This document shows positions 53,526-64,000 of a stretch of DNA of 64,000 bases, piece after piece. The translations under genes and the position numbers were made by a program. Location of the stretch: assembly GCF_000699445.3 (NCBI RefSeq), contig NC_067198.1, positions 37,981,523-38,045,522 of the forward strand, read 5' to 3'. Positions within the stretch are counted from its first letter, which is position 1. Each line of letters starts with the position of its first letter. This stretch comes from Schistosoma haematobium. Taxonomy: Eukaryota > Platyhelminthes > Trematoda > Strigeidida > Schistosomatidae. The notes under the pieces were generated by a model. It made no database searches. It saw only the letters and a program-made list of their open reading frames with translations, and was not told the origin of the DNA.

Positions 53526-54089
53526 AAACCTCTTCTGAACAAGATAGTTGTTCCTAATTTTACTATAAAAACTATTACATAATTGAAATATCATACAAAT
53601 GTTTCTTGAAATATTCGATAAGATGTTTCATTTGACCTGTTAGGTAACTTAATTTATTGTTTAAGTAAATTAAATTTCTTTTTACTGAATAATTTACGAG
53701 TTTCTGCCATTATTTATGTAGTTTTCTTCAAGTTACTAAAAGTATTGTCCGACTACAAATAAAACAATAGTTTAACCTCAAAATGTTGACCATTCTTTTT
53801 ATTCACAACAATCAATCTATGAAGAGATTACTGTTTAGATCCGTATTCCACTTATTGACGAACTATGTCTTGTACTTAAAAAAACAAACATTTGAAGTCA
53901 AATTTCATACGACACTGAACAAACTATACATGATGTGTATAATTTTCCATTTGTATTTATACAAATTCAGTATCATTTAAGTAACAACTGTCTAGTCTAA
54001 GTTAATATAAATGCTAGAGCTAATAAACTTATGTAAGTAAAACGGTAACACTAATTTAGTTCAGATTAAAAACGTGCTATCATTATTAG

Positions 54090-54390
54090 GTTGTAGAGAT
54101 TGTTGAGTTTCATTAAGATCATGAACCGATCAATGTTAGATCATTTTTTTGTTAGTGTTTAACTTCAGTCAATTCACGATATTGAGCGACCACGTTCCAT
54201 TGTCTTAGTTGGATGCCGGTTCAATGGTTTCGAGGATATGAGTTGGCGCGCGAGATCAAATGTCCTGAATTAAAATCACGAGTGCGTTGTCATGGATGTG
54301 CACATCTGAAGAGTTCAGCACTAAAAATGAAACCACTGTTCAGTACTACCAGGTTTTCATTGACGGTCTGGCAGTGACTGATTCTTAATC
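54090..54390. mobile_element. S2 SINE remnants, opposite orientations
   Basis: Tail fragment at 54095-54150 and plus unit 54205-54390 with CGCGCGAGATCAAATGTCC and a lost ribozyme core (CTGAAGAGTTC). Confidence 0.6.
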
Positions 54391-54924
54391 TCAAAAGAGC
54401 ATGCTAAAATGAGTGTTCGTGGTCATTAGTTTAGCTTAAAAACGAATTTTTACGACGGATTACTCGTTAGAAACCACGAAGCATTAAACTGTTTATGCAG
54501 ATTGTTCTTGGACACTCACCAATAATACCTGAAAATCCTGACTGTGATTCCGTATAAAGTCATGGTTGTGCATTTCTTATCAATTCAAAAACAATACAAA
54601 ATAAATGTTTTTTGTTTGTTTGCAATTAAACAAGTCTGTAAAGCAAAATATTTGCAAACTATTGATCTTTTGTATCATGCGAATGTTAAAATCAACTAAC
54701 TTGGTCATTTTATGGAAACATTTCTAAACTATTGTTACTAGTCTGAAATTGTTTTGAACACTTAAATACTATTTGTCTTAGTACAACAATCAGATCAATA
54801 AATTTATGTATGTAATTTGCTAATAAACCTCACATAACAAATTACGTAACACTGTATCATTTATCTAATGAAATATCTATTCTGAACTAGAAAATATATT
54901 CAGATAACAAATAATTTCCTAATC

Positions 54925-55185
54925 AGAGAAGTGTTTTTGTGAATATTATAGTAATTTAATAGTTGAATTCATGAGTTGATTAAAACTAGATCATCATAGA
55001 AAACTTGGAAGCACTGGACGGCCGTTTCGTCCCAGCGTGAAACTCCTCAGCATTACGCATCCACGATCCTGCCTCACGAGATTCGAACCCAAGACCTTGT
55101 TGGTCTTACGCGTGAGCGCTTAATCATTAGACTACTGAGCCGGTCGGCATCTAACAGTGTTAATGTCTAACTCCAACCAATCCAT
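54925..55185 (-). mobile_element. S2 SINE with nearly intact hammerhead
   Basis: Minus strand head GGCTCAGTAGTCTAATGATT, core CTGAGGAG and GAAA kept, stem III ACGGCCGT perfect; stem I mismatched (GTAATG/CAGTGC). Confidence 0.78.
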
Positions 55186-55589
55186 TTTATTTTAAATTAA
55201 TAATTCAATATGATAACTAATTTTTGAATAATCAAACTGCTAAGATAGACTATGCGTTGAATAGATTGGATTTATTATTATAATCATAGAAAAATTGTAC
55301 ATTCAATTAAATAGAACCCTTTGTTAAGAACAATAATTATGTTGTATTCTACCTTTAATATAATTATTTATAATAGATTGTAAAGAACAAAATGTAGATA
55401 CTTTGCTGCTTGATTACATTATGGCATGATAAATGTAGAAATCTTATTAAGTACAGTAATGTTTAGATAAATAGGTGACATATTTATGTTAATAAGTAAA
55501 TCATATGAAAGCTTCTTTACTAAACAGTTTTAAATATATAAGAGAGACTAATCAGTTGCAGTGCTAAACATCAATGGGAAGATTCAAGT

Positions 55590-55823
55590 AAAAGCAATAC
55601 CAAGTAAGTTAAACTTCACCCCATTACACAAGCAAGTAGCTATCAGGTCTCAGTAGTTAAGTGGATAACGATATGGCATTTAAAGCGAATGTTACTAGGT
55701 TCGAGTCCCAGAGTGAACATCAACTCTGAGAAGCAAGTACATTTAGCTGACGAGTGTTGGATAGGACGAAAGATGTGTCCTGGATTCCACTGATAGCCAC
55801 TGTCCATCTTTGCTTATAGTAGT
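55590..55823 (+). mobile_element. S1 SINE
   Basis: CTCAGTAGTTAAGTGGATAA head, GGTTCGAGTCCCAGAGTG (box B), TTAGCTGACGAGTGTTGGAT ribozyme and CCATCTTTGCTTA end. Core kept, stem II altered. Confidence 0.78.
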
Positions 55824-55959
55824 TCAAACTGCTCAATTTAAAAAAAGTGATTTCTAAGAAATTTACAATTAGTAATACTTAACTAAATAACTAATTCGTC
55901 ACTTAACATTATACATTTATGAATATTTTATATATTCTAGTCAAATTTTCAGTAAAGAG

Positions 55960-56140
55960 GTTTGTGAAGACTACTGAATATTATTGTTATCACAAATTGA
56001 ATTATGTTAAACATCCACTGCAAACCGGAAAGAAGTGAATAACTGTCTCATCCTAGTATGTGACTTCACAGCAGCATGCTTACAGGTTTATAGGTTGTGA
56101 TACTGGTTGACCGTTTAAGCAGTTACCTTAAAATTTAGTG
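55960..56140 (-). mobile_element. S2 SINE, strongly decayed
   Basis: Minus strand matches only through the tail and CTGTGAAGTCACATACTAGG. Confidence 0.5.
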
Positions 56141-56659
56141 TTTACTTTAAAATTCAGCAGGATAAATTTGACTTAGGTCTTCAGACTATTCATCCTTTTG
56201 TAATCCTGTGGTCTACATATAATTGAAGCTTTATGTAAAGTCAACGATGAACTGGGTTTTATAGTAATATCACTCTCATTTCTCTGAGGCAATAAACAGG
56301 ACTTTCGTAACATTATTTCTTGAAGTTACCTCATAAGCTGAAAAACGACTGTGGTTATTTCTCTCTGACAATACACCTCAATACTAAACTTAAATCGACA
56401 AATCAGTTTTATCAAGCCAAATAGGCAGCAAGAAATTCTAATGATGGCTCAAATCTGACTGAGTTATTTCAACGCAAGTTATCTTCCTAAATGGGTTTAA
56501 AATTACGACGTTTTTTCCGGTAAAGCTGAGTTTTTATTATCATATGCCCATATAATGAAGTTGTTTAAATTTAAAAAAAATACTATGGACAGTAATTATT
56601 TACGTTTGTTTGTCTAAACATTTTAAAGTGAGAACTCCTTCAAATATGTATATGTACCG

Positions 56660-56780
56660 CAAAAGCTTCATTTTGGGTGCCCGGGCAGTATCCTAGCCCT
56701 CACACAAATTAAATGGTTTGCGTGACATATATATATTCAGTACTTCCTTATACCAATCCTTATGCGTTTAAATCAATCAA
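56660..56780 (+). repeat. Unclassified repeat end, family of 31320-31860
   Basis: CAGTATCCTAGCCCTCACAC shared, ends AATCAATCAATAAA, which looks like a short A-rich LINE tail. Confidence 0.5.
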
Positions 56781-57199
56781 TAAAATTTACCATTAACTGA
56801 ATTTTTGTTCATTCATAAATGAACATTTCGTTGTTTTATCAATAAAATCTTATTGTTCACTGGAGAATAAAGTTTCCAGTTAGTTAGTATGTGATTGCAA
56901 GTTATTATTCATTAAACTTTTACTACAGATTGAATCATACAAATAAACATGTTACTTCAATTTTTACAATTCTGAATAGTTTTTTTTGATGGATAAATAA
57001 AACATCATATAACATGTTCACTTCTGCTTTATACAAACAAAAAAACAGAGCTTACGAGTTTTAAAATCAGCTTCTTGTACATTAACTTTCCAAGTTACGT
57101 GTTATATTAGTATTGGCTTTGTTCGCAATATATACTAAATCTGTCAATTGTTTATTTTAACTAAACAAACATTAGTCACTTTTAATATTAGTTTGTAAT

Positions 57200-58070
57200 T
57201 GAGAACATGAACCAATCAATGTTAGGCCATCACTGAAAACCTAGAAGCACTAGACGGTCATTTCATCCCAGTACGGGACTCTTCAGTAGTGTGCATCCAC
57301 AATCTTGCATACGTGGTTCAAACCTACGGCCTTCGGTCCCGCAATCTGGATCGTGGATGTGCACTACTGAAGAGTCGCAATTGATTGATCACTGGGTGTT
57401 GATCAATGTCATGTGTGTCAAGTACTTATTTAGTGCAGATCGAATGCCATCGACCGTGTTGCAATGTGGCCACTAGTCTAGGTGACTCGACACTGTGTGC
57501 ACTATATATTGAGATTAGATGATGGTTGGAGGTAGCCGACAGGAAACCCTGGACCCGGATTTCGTGCTACTTGGCACTCGTCAGCAAGGTGTACCTGTAA
57601 TCTTGAGGAAACTGGTGTTCCCTAGCGGATTCGATCCCCTGTCACCCAGATTCACAGTCAGAGTGCCGAGTCACCTAGACTGGTGGCCACATTGCAACAT
57701 GGTCGATGACATTCGATCTGCACTAAATAAGGATTTGACATACATGACATTGATCACCACCCAGTGATCAATCAATTATGATTACATCTCAGTCCTACAG
57801 GAGGTCGGTCGCCGCCCGGATAGCTCAGTGGTAACGTCTCTGACTGTGATGCTGGGTGACACGGGATCGAGTCTGCCAGGAAGCACCAGTTTCCTCAAGA
57901 TTACAGGTACATCTTGCTGACGAGTGCCAAGTAGCACGGAACACGGGTCCAAAGTTTTCTGTCGACTACCTCCAACCACCATCTAATCTCACTACTGAAG
58001 AGTCCCATACTAGGATGAAACGGTCGTCTAGTGCTTCAACGGTGGTTTAACATTGATCAGTTCATGTTCT
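57200..58070. mobile_element. Nested S2 and S3 SINEs in a palindrome
   Basis: S2 half-units at both ends (57200-57370 and 57990-58070) enclose two inverted S3 units (57375-57780 minus, 57785-57985 plus). S3 is a third tRNA-like family: CGGATAGCTCAGTGGTAACG (box A), GGGATCGAGTCTGCC (box B), a ribozyme and the end GACTACCTCCAACCACCAT. Confidence 0.75.
57546..57590 (-). ncRNA. Hammerhead ribozyme, intact core (S3)
   Basis: Minus strand: ACCTTG / CTGACGAG / GTGC-CAAGTA-GCAC / GAAA / ATCCGGGT / C / CAGGGT. All three stems pair with one or two wobbles. The partner at about 57918-57955 has GGAA for GAAA. Confidence 0.8.
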
Positions 58071-58079
58071 CGATCGTAA

Positions 58080-58760
58080 TTCAACAATCTGCAACATCAT
58101 TTTGATTGTAAGACTTTATATAACATAAATACAACATCAATACACGAATAAAAAATTCACAGTTACGAATAAATAACAGCTGGTTATAATGATCATTACA
58201 AAATAAATAGTTATTGTAAGCTACACTAAAGTCTTAGTCTTAATTATGCCTTCATTTAAGATATGAATGATTTTATTGTCTCAGATTTATAAGCTGACGT
58301 TTAAACAGCTGGTCATTTATTTTGTTTGGTCTTTCATCAAACTTGATAATTAAGTTTAGTACTTAATATCTACAATTAACTTACTTTTATATGAAATTCA
58401 GACCTATAAACTTTAAAACATGATAAACTTTGTCGGACTAACGATGAAAAATGGTGTGACAGTCAAACTTAAATTTGATCAAATGAGGACCAACTCAAGA
58501 TAACTGGGATCTAACTACGCGATTACAAAGCTTATGGTTTCACCTTCGATTCATAACAGTATCGATGTTGAACGTTTCTAAACAGTTCCAAACTATTGTG
58601 AAATAGCTTTTTTCAGTTTACTTAGGTTTCCACTGGTTGTCTGTTCGAAATCAGTTTATTTATATTCTTAAAAATGATAGTTTTTCTATCATTCGTCTTT
58701 TCTCATACAATAATGGACAGAATTTATGTTTTTTGGTAAAACAGAAAATTTATGTTAATA
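58080..58760. other. Unassigned AT-rich sequence
   Basis: No recognisable element. Confidence 0.4.
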
Positions 58761-59110
58761 ATGAGATCGAGTTCATGAACCAATTAATGTTAGACCACCA
58801 CTGAAAAACCTGGACGCACTGGACGACCGTTTCGTCCTATTGTGGAACTCCTCAGCAGTGCGCATCGTGGATTGGTTGATGTTAGACACTAACACCATTG
58901 GATGCCGGCTCAATGGTCCAGTAGGTTAAGCGTTCGCACCTGAGACTGGAGGCCTTGTGTTTGAATCCCGCGAGCGGGATCATGCATGCGCACTGCTGAG
59001 GGGTCCCACAATAGGACGAAACGACCATCCAGTGCGTCCAGGTTTCCAACGGTGGTTTAACATCAATCGGTTCATGATCTCAATCAAAACTTAATAATCT
59101 CCACAACCTC
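58760..59110. mobile_element. S2 SINE palindrome
   Basis: Minus unit at left with intact hammerhead, plus unit at right with a complete tRNA-like head (GTAGGTTAAGCGTTCGC) but CTGAGGGG core. Confidence 0.8.
58816..58861 (-). ncRNA. Hammerhead ribozyme, intact core (S2)
   Basis: GCACTG / CTGAGGAG / GTTC..GGAC / GAAA / ACGGTCGT / C / CAGTGC; core complete, one wobble in stems II and III. Confidence 0.82.
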
Positions 59111-60370
59111 TCTAATAATAATGAGATCATTGTTAAAATGACGGTTATATTATTTGAAATTCTATCATAAACACATTCAGCAGAAATTCTGATCTACCGA
59201 TCAACAAGTAAACATTTAATTACTCGTAAGCAAACACTCAGTCAAAGCAACCACTTGAAATAAAATTAAAAATAGTTTACAGCCATTTAAATTACAATTA
59301 AGGTGATGAGAATAAAAGCTGGTTTACTAGGTTGAAGTGAAACGTGAAAATCATACTTCTGCATATGGTTAGTTGTGTTATTTAGGGAAATAATGAAGAA
59401 TTCAGAATCAAAACTTTTGACTTAAAAAATATAATAACACCATAAACTTTCGGTTATTTGAAATATCAATGTGATTAAGATTGATAAGTTCTATTTTGTC
59501 ACAACTGAACTGATGGCTCTTACAAAGGCCTAATTAAACGAATCTTAAAAGTAATGTAATATAATTTTTACTGAAGTATTGCTATAACTTGTGGACTTGT
59601 GTCCTATTAATATATAACGTAATGATACCGCCAATTAGAGAGTAGTGAATTATCGAACGGACCAATGATGTATAAACGGTCCTTCTCCCTGCCTAGCTCT
59701 GCCTGTTTAGTCCAGAACACCAATCCCAACCTCCGCAATATGAATCATGTATTTTAAACATACTAGGTTTATACACAAACCAAACAAACCACGTCGAACC
59801 ACAAAATAGATAATAACATTTGTACAAGTTTTAGCCAAAAGTGGCTATGAATGTGGGAGATAGTAGTTGATAAACTGGATATAAATCAAGAGTGGTAAAT
59901 CGTATGATAATAGTTCGTAGGTCAAAATAAAGGTTTTAATAAGCGAAACATGAATATGAATAGTTTAGTTACTTAACAATTGCACAATTAGAGAACACGT
60001 ATAGTATTAACCCATAAATCGATCCCAACAGTTACCATTCATTATTCTCACCGGGATATAACAATTATATTCTACCATTCAACACATAACGGTATATCAA
60101 CTTGTATATATTAGATACTTTTCTTGGCACCACTAAACATATATTAAACAGAGAGCTTGTTTTCAGTTCTATAAAGAACAACTCCATCATAAACCACATA
60201 ACTGACGTTGTTTTCTTAACTTTAAAAAATATACACATACCAGTATACTGGCTAGTAAACTGACTTTAATTCTGTTAATCTCCATTACCAAAGTTTTTTA
60301 TCTGTTCGCCTTAAAATATTTAAAGTTTTACTACTTGACTGGTTCGAATATGAATGTTCAATATTTCTAG
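59110..60370. other. Unassigned AT-rich sequence
   Basis: No exon, repeat or motif recognised in 1.26 kb. Confidence 0.4.
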
Positions 60371-60384
60371 CATAAACCATTTAC

Positions 60385-60680
60385 ACAATCGATTGACCAC
60401 TGGCTGATAATCAATGTCATGTGTGATCGAATGCTATCGACCAGGTTGTAATGTGGCCACTAGTCTAGTTGACTCGACATTGTGTACAGTATATTGAGAT
60501 AAAATGGTGGTTGGAGGTAGTCAACAAGAAACCTTGGACCCAAGTTTCGTGCTATTTGACACTCATCAGTAAGGTATACCTATTATTTTGAGACAACTGA
60601 TGCTCCCTGACGGATTCGATCCCATGTTACCCGTGTTCAAAGTTTGCAGTTGACTACCTCCAACCACCATCTTATATAGA
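60385..60680 (-). mobile_element. S3 SINE
   Basis: Minus strand of the third tRNA-like family, without most of its head; ends GACTACCTCCAACCACCAT appear at both sides, showing a small inverted rearrangement. Confidence 0.72.
60532..60574 (-). ncRNA. Hammerhead ribozyme, core present (S3)
   Basis: CTGATGAG / GTGT..GCAC / GAAA / ACTTGGGT / C / CAAGG; one mismatch at the base of stem I. Confidence 0.7.
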
Positions 60681-61224
60681 CCATTTGCAATATAATAAAA
60701 ACAAACGAAGAACTATACATCAAAACTATCATTTAATCCAATAAATAATTATGAGAATTAGCTAGAAAGTTTTGATGGTATATCATCATTAGAAACGATT
60801 CAATCATAACTTGTAATTAAATATGAACAACTACATTAGGATAAATGATACTAATAACAATCTAAACCAAACATTTATTCAGTTGTCGTTGTTGTTTTTT
60901 ATGTTCTAAATTAATATGAGACTAGAAGAATGAATGTATAAAAGAGTTGGTTCTTATTAGTTTGTGTATTTAGTTTGTTTGATAGTAATCATAGCTTGTC
61001 AACAACAAAAAAGCGCAGAAATTCCATATCAATTATTCTACTTTTAAATAGTTAAGTAAATATGACCACTTAGTAAATTAATAATGATTACAGTACTTAC
61101 GTCCTACGTTGTAGCCGACTGACTGACTAAGTGAGTGAGTTCACTTGATTAGCATTTTGTAAACTTCTACCTAATATTAACTTTGTATTAGTTAGGATCA
61201 TTAATGTGACTGTACTAAAAAAAA

Positions 61225-61690
61225 CAAGGGGGTTTATTAGTATAGGGGTTGTGGAGATTATTAAGTTTTGATTGAGATCATGAACCGATTGATGTTAAAC
61301 CACCGTTGGAAACCTGTAAGCACTGGACAGCCGTTTCGTCCTGTTGTGGGACTCCTCAGCAGTGCACATCCACGAACCCGCTCGCGGGATTCAAACCCAG
61401 GGCCTTCAGTAACGCGCATGAACGCTTAACCTATTGAACCACTGAGCCGGCATCCAGTGGTGTTAATGTCTAACTTCAACCAGTCCACGAAATCGCGTGA
61501 CCATTTTCCATTGTACTGAGGTAGATATCTGTCTCTACCCGACATGGATTAGCCCCACTGGTCACTAGTGAGCACATGTTAATTACTAGTATTGGGGTTG
61601 TCGAAATTATTTAGTTTTTGACTGAGATCATGAACCGATTGATGAGGTTTCCAAAGGTGGTCTAACATCAATCGGTTCATAATCTCAATC
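61225..61690. mobile_element. S2 SINE with extension and second inverted tail
   Basis: Complete minus unit with tRNA-like head (GGTTCAATAGGTTAAGCG) and the extension ACCAGTGGGGCTAATCCATG; a second tail pair follows at 61600-61690. Confidence 0.8.
61320..61365 (-). ncRNA. Hammerhead ribozyme, intact core (S2)
   Basis: GCACTG / CTGAGGAG / GTCC..GGAC / GAAA / ACGGCTGT / C / CAGTGC. Confidence 0.84.
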
Positions 61691-61946
61691 ATAAACAAAA
61701 GGGTTTGTTTGACATTATGATAAAAATGAAAATTTTCATTGTTTTTTTTTCATATACTCGTTGAACGAAATTATTCAACTATTCACATGTATTGCATCAA
61801 CCAAAAGTATCGTGATACTCATTCATCTTTATATTAGTCCAATCAATGAACTGGATTTCCAATATAAGAATACCTTTGTTACAGTATTACAGATGTAAAA
61901 TAATGCGAAATTGAAAATCATTAATATTGTGACTTATTCATAACTA

Positions 61947-62069
61947 AACAAATGGTCTAAATAATTTTTTTCTGGTTAGTGGGATAGAGTCTCTAACCCC
62001 ATGTCCAACCCTTCTCCTTTATCCGGGCTTGGAACTGGAAGTAGCCCCCGAGGGGCTCCAGGCGGTGTT
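61947..62069 (-). mobile_element. Solo RTE 5'-leader insertion with 15-bp target duplication
   Basis: A 123-bp insert whose minus strand starts AACACCGCCTGGAGCCCC and matches the RTE 5' leader only. It is flanked on both sides by ACTTATTCATAACTA (61932-61946, 62070-62084). Confidence 0.82.
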
Positions 62070-62123
62070 ACTTATTCATAACTACTTATTTCAAATATTT
62101 GTTAAGAATAACATGGTTTTAAC

Positions 62124-62394
62124 GGTGATAATATAATTTATGGACGAACTAGGTCTCAGATTTTGGCGCTCAATCCACTCATCCATTTGGCTAAATAAAG
62201 TTTTGGCATTATAGCTTATGTCAGTTTGAGATGAAAACCCTAAATCTAATTCCCAACGTTAACCATCAACTGTAAATCATAATTCTAACTCCTCATATTG
62301 GCTTGTAACCCTCATTTGGTCCTAGTTATTAAGTGGACACTCTCAAGGTTAGTCTAGCGTCGCTCAAAGGTCGTCAATAAATTATAGTTTCGCC
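62124..62394. mobile_element. MITE-like DNA transposon, copy 4
   Basis: GGTGATAATATAATTTATGG at one end, AATAAATTATAGTTTCGCC at the other; flanked by GTTTTAAC / GTTTTCAC (7 of 8 identical). Confidence 0.78.
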
Positions 62395-62689
62395 GTTTTC
62401 ACATACCAATCTTTAATTGACTTAGAATATTTACTTTTTACATTTGAACAAATTTCATTTTTAAGCAGGAAATTTCAATGACAGCTGTCTTTCTGTAAAC
62501 AGGATAAAGGAAGTGTTATCACATTCATATAAATGTAGGTCAAAATTTATCAATGTGTCAGTCACAAAAAATTTTTAAACTTGAACTTACTCATCATCTC
62601 GGTATGCCTAACATTTAGAAATACGGTATCGGTTACTATGTTAAGCTCATACAACCAAACTATGAAAGTCATTAAATCAATAATTAAAA

Positions 62690-63600
62690 GATTCTAAAAA
62701 GGGGTATAGTTTCTCAATGAACAAATCTATCAAAAACGAGATGTCATTATGTTATACATGTAGCTAACATATGTTAGTGTGAATAGAACATTTATTCATA
62801 CTAGCTTTAATTAAAGAAAGATATCAGTTGTATAACTGTTGATAATTTTATGGTAGGAGAATAGCATCCTCACCTAGAGATCGAAATCTGATCATTCTTA
62901 TCATCTGTTTATTGGCGAGTTCACAATGTTGAGGCATCAAAAACTAACGTCAATCTGTTATCAAACATTCACAAGGTTTCAACATTTCTTTTGACAATGT
63001 CATTCTATGTAAAGGACCAAGATAAATTTAAATGTGATAATATATATTACAATGCAGCATAAAAGCATCTCAGTTAACATTTTACAATTATTCCGCTTTT
63101 GAGACTCATTGAATACATTTGTGGTGTCGGTTACTATCTGGAGTTCATCTAAACTTATTCCAGTTTCTGCACAGGCCAATTTATTCATTCTACTTCAGTC
63201 ACATTTTGTCCCTGTTAATTATTCACTTATCAATCCTGACTGTTTTAATACGAACTTGTGTGTGTACATTTTATCATACTCATTACATATCTGTAGCTTA
63301 TTTTTGTATGACTAAAAATATTGAATAACACTTGATTGAATCGAGTTGGCTAACACGTCTTCTCCAGTGTGTGTCATTTCGCATCGCTTTCTTCTCTTCA
63401 CTTCGTTCCTCTGATTGTCTGTACAGACCAATGAGTATATAACATGTATGTATTCGATATCCATTCTCGTATTTAACTTATTCGATTCCGTTATTCACCA
63501 ACGCGAGTTCAGTCGATAATGAGCATTGGTGACATGTATATCTCAATAACAATCAGAAACGATCAAACAGGAGTCATATCTCGAGCCACTAAAGTGGTGA
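62690..63600 (-). repeat. Unclassified 0.9-kb repeat, copy B (inverted relative to 42713)
   Basis: Reverse complement of copy A with a few changes and small indels; carries the same 62-codon frame at 63188-63000 with one Ser to Cys change. The remaining 63600-64000 shows nothing recognisable. Confidence 0.7.
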
Positions 63601-64000
63601 ATCCATCGATAACATCGTCCGATTTAATTGACGTCAAAATGAAGGGCTCCACTAAAACAGGTAAACGATATTTTGGATAGTGTTACATATATTACGAATA
63701 TGTGTAATTAAGCTTAAACACCAAAATATATCTATTTAATCCCTGGTATTTTAGAATGTCCAGTAATTGAAATATAAACCCTATTCATCTGTATATTCAC
63801 TAAGAAGCATCCTTAGTACATAAATTAGCTTTTGTTTTTGATGAAAAATCATAAATATACATTGTACCAAAAAGGTTTCTAGTTTGCAAACAAGTATCAC
63901 TTTAATTCTTTTCTCTTAACATGTCTATGTAAGCTGTGATTTAACCAGTTGACATTTAATACATCCGTTTGCATATGAACAACAATAGTAGAATTTTGGC

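Overview
The window looks like nuclear DNA of a blood fluke (Schistosoma or a close relative). It is AT-rich and eukaryotic, with GT..AG introns. It is packed with trematode-type retroelements: RTE and CR1/Jockey-like non-LTR elements, Penelope-like elements, a gypsy-like gag remnant, and tRNA-like SINEs that carry hammerhead ribozymes of the Schistosoma Sm-alpha type. The exact species cannot be read from the sequence. Only two host genes are recognised, both on the + strand; most other open frames are repeats or shadows.

Gene 1 (1475-11351, 5' end outside the window) is the most unusual object. It is an array of at least 16 short symmetric exons (39-69 nt, every length a multiple of 3, all in phase 1-1). 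Most encode one roughly 21-residue module, E-T-I-E-E-T-K-K-R-x-G-G-T-(I/V)-P-K-K-T-(I/V)-E-I, which drifts towards basic Pro/Arg-rich versions going 3'. The last exon (11137-11351) is joined in phase and encodes a Cys/Arg/Gly tail with seven tandem hexapeptides (CCRxxx), a stop codon and an AATAAA signal 105 nt later. This matches the logic of schistosome micro-exon genes (MEGs), but I recognise no named family. The array grew by tandem 153-bp exon+intron duplication and by a larger duplication (2095-2837 / 3851-4901).

Gene 2 (18576-33902 and beyond) is a P2X ATP-gated ion channel. Five exons give 271 residues in continuous phase: the cytoplasmic start, TM1, the Lys-x-Lys ATP site, eight of the ten family cysteines, and an expanded head domain with two extra cysteines. 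The first two introns are only 41 and 30 nt; the next two are 6.2 and 8.3 kb. The exons for the rest of the ectodomain and TM2 were not found in the remaining 30 kb.

Layout: 0-11.5 kb, gene 1 with Penelope, SINE and MITE insertions in its introns; 11.5-18.5 kb, intergenic DNA with a gag-only LTR remnant, a partial RTE copy and a decayed LINE; 18.6-33.9 kb, P2X with a 3.2-kb RTE copy in intron 3, and a 780-bp perfect inverted repeat and inverted telomere-like repeats in intron 4; 34-64 kb, a dense, nested and often head-to-head field of SINEs and Penelope debris. At least five element families here carry hammerhead-ribozyme cores, several with the catalytic core intact.
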